Origin: Asterias amurensis
Taxonomy: Eukaryota > Echinodermata > Asteroidea > Forcipulatida > Asteriidae
Direction of reading: 5' to 3'
Assembly (NCBI RefSeq): GCF_032118995.1
Contig: NC_092657.1
Location: forward strand, 7,813,391-7,877,390
DNA length: 64,000 bases
This document shows, one piece after another, positions 47,931 through 59,391 of this stretch (position 1 is its first letter; the number at the start of each line of letters is the position of its first letter). The notes beneath the pieces were generated by a model that saw only the letters and a program-made list of their open reading frames with translations, made no database searches and was not told the DNA's origin. The position numbers were made by a program, and so were the translations under genes.

Positions 47931-48968
47931 ATGGCCGATGAGATCAGCCAAACCAATAAGGCCTCAGGTAGCACTTCTAGTTCTACCACCAGCAGAGGAC
48001 CTCAGAAGAACCAATGCCCACTTTGTAAAAAGAATGTTCAAAAGGGAGCCCAAGCACTACAATGTGAGTAGTGTATGGGTAAAAAAACAAAATTAATGTG
48101 AGACTGCTCAGTCTGGCATCATACTTCCTGTGAATCCATTTCTGAAGAAGAATACAACTTCCTCACAAAAAGAGGGCAACAGCTGCACTGGTTCTGCAAA
48201 GCATGTAACGCCAAGGCTGTGGATGTTTTGATTTTGGTCCACAGTATGAAAGATCAGCAGGACGAAATGAAAGCGGAGATTTCTCAGTTGTCAGATAAAG
48301 TTGGAGAACTGGTCGAGGTAGATGAACCGACGTTCAAGAAAAACATCAAGGCTATAGTGAGAGAGGAAATTTACGAAGCCAAAGAAAGAGATTTGAGGAA
48401 GAACAATTTAGTGATCACAGGTCTCAAAGAGATCCCTGAAGAAGAAGGCAATAGCGACGCTAGCTCAGATGAAGAGGATTTAACCAACACCGGTCCCTCA
48501 ACCAGTGATAAGCGTACTGTAGAACACTTGATTCACACGGTATTAGGGTTGAAGAATGTTGTGGTCATCTCGGCGGAAAGGCTTCCGAGGGTGCAAATAC
48601 CGGATCATAGAAGACTTGTCATCTCTTCTGTAGCCACTAAGGACATGAAACATCAAGTACTCAGAGTTTCCAAGAAGCTTAGCGAGAAGAAAGGCTGGGA
48701 AGACGCTTTCATCGGTCCTGACCGAACAAGAAAAGAAAGGGAAGAAGACAAGGCCCTAAGAGACGAACTACGGGGGAGACGTGAAAATGGTGAAAGGAAC
48801 CTCGTGATAAAAAAGGGACAGATCATCTCCCTCGAAGGAGAAGCCCAACTCCCGAGGAACGCAGATCAAGAGTCATCAAACAAAGCCCATACGACAAAAT
48901 TTCGGGATGCGCCCCCCCTCAGCATGATCACAAGAGGAATCAGATCGTCATCCCAGAGGACAACCTAG
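47931..48968 (+). pseudogene. CR1-type LINE ORF1: PHD finger plus coiled-coil protein
   Basis: From ATG 47931 the frame encodes a Ser/Thr-rich start, then a PHD-like zinc finger: CPLC, C-E-stop-C, WHHTSC and WFCKAC. The finger is interrupted by TAG (a likely TGG change) and TGA. From about 48245 the frame is open to the TAG at 48966-48968: a coiled coil (EMKAEISQLSDKVGELVEV), an acidic linker, and a basic nucleic-acid-binding region (HLIHTVLGLKNVVV, GPDRTRKEREED). PHD-bearing ORF1 proteins are known in CR1-group LINEs. ORF2 follows two bases later. Confidence 0.75.
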
Positions 48969-48970
48969 GC

Positions 48971-51129
48971 TTGGCCTCTTCGGGGGAAGTAAATACTTCC
49001 CTTGCCAACCCCAATCAAGATGACGAGGTAATAACTGTAAATATTAATGTAAATAGGAGCACAAGTGATGCATCCAGCAACAGGAACACTGTTAGCAAGT
49101 TAAAATGTTTTTCTATTAATGCAAGAAGCATTATAAACAAAATGCAAGAACTGGAGTGTTATATCTACGAACTAGACCCGGATTTAATGATGATAACTGA
49201 GTCCTGGGCATCCGACCATATAGATGATGTCATTTTTCTGCGGTGGGTTTTGGTCCTCATATTTTCCTCACAAATCCGTCATTTTCGTGAAATAATGCAG
49301 CTACCAACGTTAAAAAATTCCAGTTTCGATCGTTTTCTCACAGTGTTGTCTGTTGTCGTGCGTACGCATATACATTCGCGTGCAAGACGCATGAATTCTT
49401 GGTCACCGTATCTTGACTGCACAGTGTTACCAACACAATTCAAAATTTGCGCGTCGTGCGTCTTGCGTACACACGGCAGACTGTGAGAGTACGAACAAAA
49501 ATGGGAATTCCTTAACGTTGGGAGCTGCATTATTTCATGAAAATGACGGGTTTGTGAAGAATATATGACGATCAAAACCCACCGCAGAAAAACATGTGCT
49601 GCCATGGAATGTGAATCTGTTGAAATTGGTGCTTTCTTGCAGGTAAGATTTGAGTTATGAAGCTGTGAAAATTTTCCGCCCCAGAAATGTACCCTGATGT
49701 CCAGGACGTCACTGTAGTACAAAACGAAAGTGTAAGGCCGCCAGGGCTAAGTATGGCCTGTGATAGACAAGGAGAAAAAATCATCTGCGGGGATTTTAAC
49801 CACAGTTCCATTGATTGGGGATCACTCCACTCAGGAGCCGAGGGAGTAAAATTTGTAAATCTCGTCCAAGATTGTTTTCTCATCCAGCATGTTGACCAAC
49901 CGGCACGGGGGAACAACATTCTGGACCTGGTTCTCTTTTCTAACGAAGCCCTGGTGGAAAACCTACTTGTTAACGAACCCTTCGGAACCAGTTACCACAA
50001 CGCCATCACTTTCGACCTTGTGACATCAGTGCAAACAAAGGTTTGGAAGATAACATATTTTGACTATCGTAACGGGGACTACAAGAATATGAACAAGTAT
50101 CTGTCTGAACAGAATTGGAATGTGCTGTTTAGTGTCAAATGAGCGGAAGAAACCTGGGTCATTTTCAAAGAACTGCTCCATGAAGCTGTGGTGAAATTTG
50201 TACCCAAGAAAACGAGAAAAACCGGCAAGAAAAAGCCTCTGTGGTGAACCAAAAAAGTAGAGAAAGTGAGAAGGAGCAAATATCGCCCATGGAAGAGGTT
50301 TACAGAATCCCAAGAACATGCAGACTACTTGCGGTACTAACGAGCTTTGAACCTTGCAACTAAAGAAGTTAGAGCAGCCAAAAGAAAGTACGAGTCAAGA
50401 TTGACAAAGAAAATCAAGCATAACCCAAAAGCCTTCTATGCGTATGTGAGGAGCAACATGAAAACAAGGGACCATGTGGGTCCTCTGACGGAAGAAAATG
50501 GTGAAGTCATTACAGACGACGTGAGAACAGCTAAGGTGTTAAATGACTAATTCTCATCTGTGTTCACACTTGAACAATTACATAACATACCACATCCCAA
50601 GAGGATGTTTGGCGGACCGAACGACGACATGCTCAGAGATGTAGAGGTGACAGCGGAGAATGTTCTCAAAGTGCTAATGAAGTTGAAGCCTGGCAAGGCA
50701 CCTGGAGTAGATGAAATTTATTCTGTGGTTTTAAGGGAAGTATCGGGCGTAATAGCTGAACCCCTCAGCCAAATTTTCCAGAAGTCCTTGGCAGAAGGAG
50801 TGGTTCCACTAGACTGGAGGAGAGCAAATGTCACCCCCATCTTCAAGAAGGGCAAACGTAGTGTAGCAGCAAACTACAGGCCGATAAGCCTAACCTTGCA
50901 GGTCAGTAAGGTGATTGAAACCATCCTCCGTGATGCCATCATGGAACACCTGACAGCACACAGATTGATCAGTGATTCCACAGCACGGGTTCTTAAGACC
51001 GTTGATGATGGCAACCCTGTTGATGCAGTGTACCTCGATTTCATTAAAGCTTTCGACCGAGTACCACACCAGAGGTTACTGACGAAACTTCGATCACATG
51101 GGATAGGTGAATCATGGAGGAAGGAATAG
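48971..51129 (+). pseudogene. CR1-type LINE ORF2: endonuclease and truncated reverse transcriptase
   Basis: The N-terminal endonuclease starts well (FSINARSIINKM, DPDLMMITESW) and is cut at 49232 by a 360-bp MITE. After a gap lacking the domain's middle, GDFNHSSIDWGSL (near 49790) and a terminal SYHNAITF follow; the catalytic SDH is SYH. The linker to RT has stops at 50140, 50246, 50338 and 50548. The RT (50560-51129) has LKPGKAPGVDEI, IFKKGKRS, NYRPISLT and the first catalytic box YLDFIKAFDRVPHQRLL. It stops before the YADD box, so RT activity is impossible. The match to CR1 RTs is strong by motif. Confidence 0.85.
49233..49592. mobile_element. Palindromic MITE inserted in the CR1 endonuclease
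   Basis: 360 bp with ~90-bp inverted arms (TTTTTCTGCGGTGGGTTTTG and its inverse) at about 93% identity by eye. The flanking dinucleotide CA is present on both sides. It interrupts the endonuclease frame, so it is younger than the LINE. Confidence 0.85.
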
Positions 51130-51484
51130 AAGGAGCTCGAACGACCCGAAAACCGCAGAGTAACAAAAGAATACCCTGACAATGACCCCGTCTAACCAGT
51201 GGAAAAAGATAGGAGACCTCCAGCTGGACGGCCGATTAACGAGCAGGATTAGATTTCTTTGTACGGAACGTGCGGTACCGCCGCTCTGCACCGTTGCCTT
51301 CGTGTAAAGTTGAATCATTGGAGACAAGAATTGTGAATATACACGTTTTCATTTACCGTTTGTGGTGTTTCACTGAAACATCATGGAATGTTTTTTCATT
51401 TTTGTTTTACTTTCCGGTCACTAGCGGTGGTTCAAAATTTGGGTATTAGCACAGGAGGGTGGTTGGTATTCAATTGTGTTTTTC

Positions 51485-52946
51485 GATTTGGTGAGCACAT
51501 GTTACGCGCACCTGAACCTTTGATGAACAGTGCCCTCGTGCCATTTTCAACGCCTCATAACTCAGCGCGCCTATAAGATCCCATGAATTAAACAAGTTCA
51601 AATGAAAGAGCTTGCATCCCTAAAACATATTTAAGTGCAAAGTGAGTGGGATCTTGTTGGCGCAGAGAGAAATATTGGTGTTTTGTAATACATTTTCTGT
51701 CAAGAACCAACTTCGAAGCCCTGTCAACATTTTATCAAATAAGGAAGGGCTCTATAATTAATTTGGGACAACCATATGTGCCTAGATATTATAAGTGGCT
51801 GTCCCAAACTGAAAGGATAGAGCCCTTGTTCTTTAAATAAAATCTTGAAAAGGCTCTGAAGTTGGCTCTTGACAGAAATATGAAAAACACCCATATTCTT
51901 TGTAACCTTTGACCTTGGCAACAGTTACCAACCAACATTAAACTAACACCATTTGTAAAAACAAGTCCAGTCTATATCTTGACCAAAATTCATTTTGGAG
52001 ACCTATCCCCTTCATGGTTTGCCAACATTTTGAAATTGGGGGATACATGTATTTCTCACTTTCGGTTGCCACAGCAATGCATAAGTACAATGTGTATAGG
52101 CATGTATTGTGAACTTTTGATCTGTAATATTAATTGTTAGCGCCACTCAAATCCCATTTGGTTTTTCCTTTTTATGTGTTGCTGAGAATCTATATAATCA
52201 TAAAACACAGACAACTTAATGGGATCATATTGGCGCGTGGATTTCTAGACGACGCAAAATCGCCCGAAACAGGCAGTAGTGTAGTTTCATATGACCTTTG
52301 ACCTTTGTTATATTGGTGGGCCAACATGATCCCAATTATTTTTCAATTGAAGTCTGTTTAGGAACACTCAACTTAACCAAATACAAGAAAACATTGATGG
52401 GATCTTGTTGGCATAGATACTTACAGTGATGAAAAAAGTGAATGTTGTGCCAATTTAGGCCAAAATGTGTGGAATGACAATACTTTAGAAAATTTGCAAA
52501 AAATCTTTTGACATGCAAGTTGCAGAGATCCCAAGATTCTGTTTTCATTTGTCATTAGATGGAAACTGTTCCAATACCCAGTTGTCATAAAAACAATTTT
52601 TTGTTGTTGGCGCACGAAGTTACGGAGGTGCGAAAACGCAATATATTAGTAAAATTTGAACTTTGACCTCTATTATCTCTCTGCGCCAACGAGATCCCAC
52701 GCACTTTGCACTTAAATTTGTTTTAGGGAAGCAAGCTCTTTCATTTGAACTTGTTTAATTCATGGGATCTTATAGGCGCGCTGAGTTATGAGGCGTTGAA
52801 AATGGCACGAGGGCACTGTTCGTCAAAGGTTCAGGTGCGCGTAACATGATGCGCCAACGAGATCCCAATTTTTTTTTTTACTTTTGTTATGAGCCCAACT
52901 GGAGGTTCAAAAAATGTTTTACTTTCGTTGGGATGACCTTGGCGCA
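51485..52946. repeat. Diverged array of ~100-bp modules bounded by inverted TGCGCCAAC...GATCCCA motifs
   Basis: Six modules, each opening with a TGCGCCAACNAGATCCCA-like motif and closing with its inverse after a core of 61-64 bp: about 51565-51664, 52139-52237, 52318-52415, 52517-52614, 52682-52780 and 52850-52946. Cores differ, except that the first and fourth are reverse complements together with their flanks. Linkers share AGTTAYGRRGYG and TGAMCTTTGAYCT motifs, giving an underlying period of about 165-200 bp. Not coding and not recognised. Confidence 0.7.
51695..51877. repeat. Palindrome within the module array
   Basis: Arms of about 80 bp begin TTCTGTCAAGAACCAACTTC and end with the complement GACAGAA. 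The inner arms contain AAGGGCTCTAT / ATAGAGCCCTT and TTTGGGACA / TGTCCCAAA. Confidence 0.8.
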
Positions 52947-53167
52947 CGTTTTTGTGTTTACAGGGAATGTACTATTCGTTTCTCGAGGGCTTTTAGGCCG
53001 AAACTTTGATAACTGGTAACTCCAAAACCGAAAGCGTCAGCAAACTAAAATTTTGGATTTATTCGTTTGGTATGATGATGTATCACTCTAATTTTTTAGA
53101 AGAAGATCTGAGAACCCATGAATCACCACTTGGTACACTCTTACAGGCAGGGACTCTTAAGTTGAAG

Positions 53168-53268
53168 CCAGTCGGTTATAAACAGCTCCAGCTATCAACC
53201 GTTTAAACACCCCCATGTTACGCGCTCTCCACCAATAGGAGTAGAGAAACTGTCTGGGGTATTTATGA
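53168..53268. mobile_element. Family D repeat, inverted orientation
   Basis: Reverse complement of the family D block: ACAGCTCCAGCTATCAACCG, ACGCGCTCTCCACCAATAGG, GAAACTGTCTGGGGTATTTA. Confidence 0.6.
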
Positions 53269-53540
53269 ATAATAAATAACGCTTATAAAGTGCCTTACAT
53301 CCATAACTGGACCCCAAGGCGCTGTATACACATTGAAAATAGCTCCAAAAAGAGGCAGGAATAACCAAAGAGCTTTAATAATAAAAGATTTCTAAAAATA
53401 TAAACCACAAAAATGGACCAGCCAATAATTAAAACCACACAAGTTATAAAAAAACACTACGTTAAAAACATTAGTTTAAGTAACAATAATATAAAAAGGT
53501 TTCCTTTAGAAAAGACACTTACAATTATATCAGGGGTCGA

Positions 53541-53670
53541 TTTCACTAAGAGTCAGGACCAGTCCTCCATGGACTAGGCCCAGGAGATATTAAAACGTAT
53601 GGCTAGTCTTAAGTTAGGCCTAGTAATTTGTCCTAACTTGAGATGGATATGTAAGACTATAGCCCTTACT
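53541..53670. mobile_element. Family F repeat fragment
   Basis: Begins GTCGATTTCACTAAGAGTC and contains GGCTAGTCTTAAGTTAGGCC and TCCTAACTTGAGATGGAT. Related to 26083-26200 in the opposite orientation. Confidence 0.45.
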
Positions 53671-53937
53671 CCCTATAAATCCACAAGGAGAAGTACACTG
53701 TACACTATAGCCCTTATCCCCAGTGGTCTGTCCTATTTTGGACTATAGGCAAACAAACTTGTCATTGTGGCTAGAACAAAGGAAATTTGTCTGAGAAATA
53801 TCTCGAGAAGTACTTGTCATATCAACACCAAACTTGGTTTGTAGATTGGTCTTTTTCGTGGATTGGTCTTGGAATCCCAAAAAAGCCTAATTGCTTTTGG
53901 ACCCTAGGCCAAACTTACGACATTAGGTCATTACGAC

Positions 53938-54331
53938 TTAAAGGCAGTGGACACTATCGGTAATTACTCAAATTAGCATAAAACCTTATTTGGTAACGAG
54001 TTATGGGGAGCTGTTGATAGTTCAAAATATTGTGAGAAACGGCTCCCTCTGAAGTAACGTAGTTTTCGAGAAAGAAGTTATTTTCCACGAATTTGATTTT
54101 GAGACCTCAGATTAAGAATTTGAGGTATCAAATTCAAGCATCTGAAAGCACACAACTTCATGTGACACTCAAAGCCCGGGTGTTTTTTTTTTCATTGTTA
54201 TCTCGCAACTTTGATGACCATGCAATTGAGCTCAAATTTTCACAGGTTTGTTTGTTTTATGCATAATGTTGAGATACACCAAGTGAGAAGACTGGTCTTT
54301 GGCAATTACCAATAGTGTCCAGTGTCTTTAT
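53938..54331. mobile_element. Family A MITE immediately upstream of a PIGV exon
   Basis: Starts TTAAAGGCAGTGGACACTAT and ends ATAGTGTCCAGTGTCTTTA. The interior has the family's GAGACCTCAGA palindrome. Its right end is 25 bp from the exon at 54357, so it borders the polypyrimidine tract of that splice acceptor. Confidence 0.85.
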
Positions 54332-54356
54332 ATTGACTTTTCTTGTTTTCTTCCAG

Positions 54357-56799
54357 ATTGTGCTGGACTATTTGATACCTGATCACCCAGCAGACGCATT
54401 TCATCTTGAACCAGAGTCTGACCCTTCATTGTTAGACAGAGCTGTCCAGTTTGTGATTGGTGGCTGGTCTAAGTGGGATGCTGCATACTTTCTTCATATT
54501 GCTCAATATGGATATACTGAATGGCATATGTTTGCCTTCTTCCCATTGTTCCCTGTTACAGTGCGATTCTTGGCTGATTATGTGATCTCTCCCATTCAAC
54601 ACATGTTGTTTCTGAACATGAGTCTTTATAGCTGTGTATTAATTGCTGCAGTAACACTCAATATTGTTGCGTTTATCTGTGCTGCTGTGCTGCTGTATCA
54701 CCTGGGAGTATGTGTGTTGCATTCAGAGAGACTAGCATATCATGCTGCTTTATTGTTTTGTATTAATCCAGCAAGTGTGTTTATGACAGCAGCATACACG
54801 GAGTCCCTATTTGCAATGATAAGCTTTGCTGGAATGTTGTCTCTACAATGTAACAAACTTGTACTGTCAATACTGCTTTTTGGGTTATCAGCACTAGTGC
54901 GGTCAAATGGAGTGGTGTCTATTGGATTTCTCTTATATTACTTGATGAAAAGACACACCAAGATGTTATCCAACCTCTGGAATGTAATGAACAGGAATAA
55001 CAGACATAAACTTCAACTGATTTGTAGTGTGCTCCGCAGTGAATGCAAACACATATTGGTGTCATTTTGTTTAGTGCCTTGTTTTTTCATTATGCTGATT
55101 CCTTTTGCATTGTTCCAGATGTATTCCTTCTTGGTCATCTGTACAGATGTTACAAGCATTTTCTACTGGATGGAAAGGGAGTTGATATCACATGGTGCAC
55201 CCATTTGGTGTAGCAATACTAGACTATTGCCATATGCAGCCATACAGTCACACCATTGGAACGTGGGATTTTTAAAGTACTATGAACTCAAGCAAATACC
55301 AAACTTTCTCCTTGCACTGCCCATGATCATTTTGTGTGTCAGTGCAATTATGAATTATTGCAAACAAAGATGGAAATATGTGTCATTTTTGGGTATTTTA
55401 GAGACAAATGCAATTAACTGTGAGCGGCGGAAAAATGTTAATTTTGTTGATCATCAAGTAGAGGGATTCTGCAGCGACCAGTCACTGGTGTACATGGCTC
55501 ATGTTACATCTCTCCTCATATTTGGAGTCACTTGCATGCATGTACAGGTAAGCAGCAAACTGTAAACACTTTGATTGATGCTCATTAACAGATTTTGATG
55601 TGTTCTCCAGTGAAAAGATGTTATACACAACGGATTGGACTTGACAAGAAATGTCTTTTAATTTGCTCATATGAGCATATTGCCCATCAAAGTGTGTAGT
55701 GTTATTGTTTTAGCAGATCTATAGCACTTTACAGGGCCACTATAATAACATTATCGCAGACAATTGATGGATTGCACAAAGCCTCATCGACCGCCAAAGG
55801 ATTGGATGATAAACAATGGAAAAATGAACGTACTGCGCACAACTTTCGGCCAATGATTGCCTTTCATGTGTGCAAGTTTCATCAACGATAGTGGTCAATA
55901 ACGTCATCTATACACTGCTCATAATGTAAAGTCAATTGGTACGCAAGAGTCGCACAACCATTGAGCATTGCATGTGATTTACATTTGGCAAAACAGCCAG
56001 AGAACAGGAATTGATAAATTTAACCCCCCAAAAACAAGTTTGAGCTTTTGTTTTGTTTTTATAACAATGTTACCAAAGGTATAACAAAACAATTGTTGCA
56101 CGCTGTGACTGGGGTCCAAGGGTTTTGTACACCCTTGGGAAAAATGGCACCCTCCGCTTTGCCTCGGGTACCAGTTTGAAACAACCGCGGGTTCGAGGAA
56201 TAGTGAAAAATTGTTTTAAACTATGTAATGTTTGAGGATGACAACAGAACTTCGAGAAGAGGAATAATAATGTTACCAAGGTATAACAAGACAATTGTTC
56301 TACGCTGTGACTGGGGTCCATGGGTTTTGTACACCCTAGAGGGAAAATGGCACCCTCGGCTTCGCCTCGGGTACCATTTTCCCCCTCGGGTGTCCAAAAC
56401 GCCATGGACCCCGTCACAGTGTACAACAATTGTATTATGTTCATGTAGTCTATAAATGGTGATAGATATTGAGGTAAAATGTATAATATTTGATAATGGC
56501 ATGTTATTTTGGTTTGTTGGCAGGTTATTACCAGGTTGATTGCTTCTAGCTGTCCAGTTGTATATTGGTATGCAGCTCATGTAACACTACCTAGCATCAA
56601 TTCTAAAACAGACAGCACAAGCAACGATAGATCAGCTTGTCATACTACTAAGGGACTCACAGACAAAAGGACTATTTTACTTGGAGAGTTTGTTAGGTGC
56701 AATAACCATTGTTACATTAAACAACTAGTTCTTGGCTTTTTCCTTGGGTACTTCATTTTGGGACTTTGTATGCATTGTAATTATTTACCCTGGACCTAA
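54357..56799 (+). CDS. PIGV: GPI mannosyltransferase 2 (PIGV), last two coding exons
   Basis: An ER multipass enzyme that transfers the second mannose, from dolichol-phosphate mannose, in GPI-anchor synthesis (family PF04188). Exons 54357-55547 (397 codons) and 56524-56799 (91 codons plus TAA), with GT-AG junctions in phase 0. Landmarks: LIPDHPADAF; GWSKWDAAYFLHIAQYGY, the luminal motif with the conserved WD; AFFPLFPV; LVRSNGVVSIGFL; WNVGFLKYYELKQIPNFLLA; and the terminal GYFILGL...CNYLPWT, all shared with vertebrate PIGV. Many hydrophobic segments. Relative to human (493 residues), about 25 N-terminal residues are missing and must come from an upstream exon not identified here. The open frame does extend back to 54315, but that stretch is a TTTTCTTCCAG splice acceptor, not coding. 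No disabling change seen. Confidence 0.93.
56070..56434. repeat. Duplicated hairpin in the PIGV intron
   Basis: A block containing ACGCTGTGACTGGGGTCCA and TTTTGTACACCCT occurs at about 56098-56172 and again at 56309-56360. The second copy is followed by its own inverted arm (GCCATGGACCCCGTCACAG...), making a hairpin at 56287-56434. The first copy is a single arm. Confidence 0.8.
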
Positions 56800-56867
56800 A
56801 AGGCAACCAATATCAAGTTGTTACACTGTACCGGGTACTTGTGTTTTTGTTGTACATGTTTGTTTCT

Positions 56868-57258
56868 TTAAAGGGACACATTGCCATGAGTGAGTTGGTC
56901 TACGAATAGCTTCTGAAACCATTTGTTATGAAATGCATTATGGTTAGAAAGATGTTTAAAAAGTAGAATATAATGACCCGCACAAACATGCCTCAAAATT
57001 GCATGGTTCACCTTATACATCGTGAGCTAGCACGTCACGCTATTTTGTGGAGTCAAAATTTGAGTCCAGAAAATTGCCGACCATGTTTGTTTGTAAAGTA
57101 ATTTAAGAAAGGTCGGGCAATTTAGAAGTCAATTAGTGTAGATCATTGTATTCTACTTTTAAAAGAGACCATAATGCATTTTATAACAAACAGTAACGGT
57201 TACAGGCACTTTTCATACATGTAGATCAACTTGATCGATCTAAGGCGTTATGTCACTT
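56868..57258. mobile_element. Family C MITE, full length, downstream of PIGV
   Basis: Starts TTAAAGGGACACATTGCC and ends near AAGGCGTTATGTCACTTGAA. Central palindrome TTTTGTGGAGTCAAAATTTG near 57050. It begins about 70 bp after the PIGV stop, so it may be in the 3' UTR. Confidence 0.8.
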
Positions 57259-57574
57259 GAATTATTCTGGTTGCCTTTGAAATAGAAGCCCCAACAATAA
57301 AAATGCCAACTGCATAGGTTTACATAGACAATCTTGGACAATCAAAACAGCATTAAATTTGTGTGCTTGAATCTGTGACTTTGAGAAAGCTCTAATTGAG
57401 CCAATACAGGTTGAATGCACATTTATGGAACAAAACCCATCTTTAAAGTTGTTAGCTGTAAATCAAAGTTTAGCACCCGCCCTAGCTCTGTGTTTCTTCA
57501 CTTGTAATGTTTGTAATATATACTTGTACAAACAATAATATGCTTCTATACAGTTGCTTGTCAGGATTTTGTTT

Positions 57575-57600
57575 TAACAAGCTTTTAAAAAAGCTTGTTA
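57575..57600. repeat. Perfect 12-bp inverted repeat
   Basis: TAACAAGCTTTT and its complement, separated by two bases. Confidence 0.85.
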
Positions 57601-57713
57601 GATTATGTAAATTTTAGTTTTACTAAATTTTGTTTTCAGTGTTTAATGTCCACCCCCCTCACCTTTTCAAATTTAAATTGTAAAAAAATGTAAAATAACA
57701 CTATTTTAAAAAG

Positions 57714-57755
57714 ACTGCTGCACTAAGGCTCAATATTGAACCTTAGTGCAGCAGT
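57714..57755. repeat. 20-bp hairpin followed by a T run
   Basis: CTGCTGCACTAAGGCTCAAT pairs with ATTGAACCTTAGTGCAGCAG with one mismatch and almost no loop, then seven T. Confidence 0.85.
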
Positions 57756-58212
57756 TTTTTTAAACCATTGTATCTATTATTTATTCTAGATGGTTATCTA
57801 TGTACAAATATTGGATGCATCTGAGCGCATTGTCACAGAACACAATTAGGCTTCGAAGTGAAGTTTGGACTATTCCATTTCATGAGGTGAATAGCTAGAT
57901 TGCACAGAGTCTACAAAATGCGTGAACAAAATGCATTCAATATTTGTTTTAACCAATACTCATGCACACATAGATCAATCCTCCCACACTCTGAAAACAT
58001 TTTAATATTGAGGAAGACTTCAAGAGACACCAGCTTTGTCTGTTCCATAAAAAAAGCAAAAACTATTTACAGCAAAAAGTGAATGTAAGATTAGAATAAA
58101 AGTACACCCTGTAGATATTCCCCAAGGGCTATAGTTTTAAACAGCTACTTGTGCGGAATGTTTTGACGGAAATGGTATTTTAACTGTTTATAATTTGTTT
58201 TTTTTTCACCAT

Positions 58213-58602
58213 TTAAAGGCAGTGGCACTATCGGTAATTGCTCAAAATAATTATTAGCATAAAACCTTACCTGGGAAAGAGTAATGGGGAGAGGTTGGTA
58301 ATATATATATAAAACATTATGAGAAACGGCTCCCTCTGAAGTGGAGTAGTTTTTGAGAAAGAAGTAATTTTTCACGATTTTGATTCAGAGACCTCAGATT
58401 TAGAACTTGGAGGTCTTGAAATCAAGCATCTGAAAGCACACAACTTCGAGTGACAATGGGTGTTTTTTTCTTTCATTATTATCTCGCAACTCCAATGACT
58501 GATTGAGCTCAAGTTTTCACAGATTTGTTGTTTTATGCACATGTTGAGATACAGCAAGTGTGAAGACTGGTCTTTGACAATTACCAATAGTGTCCAGTGT
58601 CC
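58213..58602. mobile_element. Family A MITE, full length
   Basis: TTAAAGGCAGTGGCACTATC at the left and CAATAGTGTCCAGTGTCC at the right. The central GAGACCTCAGA / GGAGGTCTTG palindrome is present. The right TTAA is lost. Confidence 0.85.
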
Positions 58603-59391
58603 AACATTGATATTTTGCTACCTTCTGAATTTTTCGTAATTATCAATTAAAAATCAAGCCCCAACCTCAAGGTTTTGAAAAACTTAACACACTTCTGCCG
58701 TTGACGGCGCGAGTAAAAAAAATGACAATACTTTAACGTCATGTCTGGGAGGTTTTTTTTTATATACCTCTACTTTGCAATAAAGCGGCTATACAATCGG
58801 AGCTACTAACTATGACGTACTATATGTTAAGTGATTATGTAACAAAGCTTTTGCGAATCTTTCAGAAAAGCGCTTGCTAAGGGTTTTCGAAATAAGTTTT
58901 TTTTTACACAATACAAACAAACCTTTTGTATGACTGGATTTCCTTATTGCATGAAAAAAATTTCAGCAGATTTCACGACTTGACATTTTAGTTCAAGCAG
59001 CTAGGTCTTTAAACTAACATTGTGGAGGGCTATATTGACCATACTAACAATTAAAATATACTACATGTACACGATACAACATTGTAAAATACTCTCACTT
59101 CAGTGACCAAGGCTTCTTAATTTGGGTTTGATTGATTTATTATTGCCTGTCAAAATTAAATTAAAATATTACTTTTCTATTTTTATGAAGTAAGAAAAGC
59201 TACCTTTCATTTGACACCTTTTGCAATACAATCCTGTCAAGGATTACATTCAATAGTGATGGTATGGTGACATTCCAAATTAATAAAACACTCATTAATG
59301 ATAGGCTCATTAAATGTGCATGTTGCAGCAGTTGATCTATGAATATAGTAGGCCTACTGTTGAAATCAAACGACCTTAAAATTAAAAACCT
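58603..59391. other. No gene seen
   Basis: A/T-rich sequence between the MITE and the LTR of the second gypsy element; nothing recognised. Confidence 0.5.

Larger units (their letters stand above)
57259..58212. other. No gene seen; two short palindromes
   Basis: A/T-rich sequence with hairpins at 57575-57600 and 57714-57755. No supported coding frame. Confidence 0.5.

Noticed and set aside
54315..54356. ATG at 54315 as the PIGV start
   Set aside because: The stretch is partly MITE end and then a splice acceptor tract (TTTTCTTCCAG), and it lacks the family's N-terminus.
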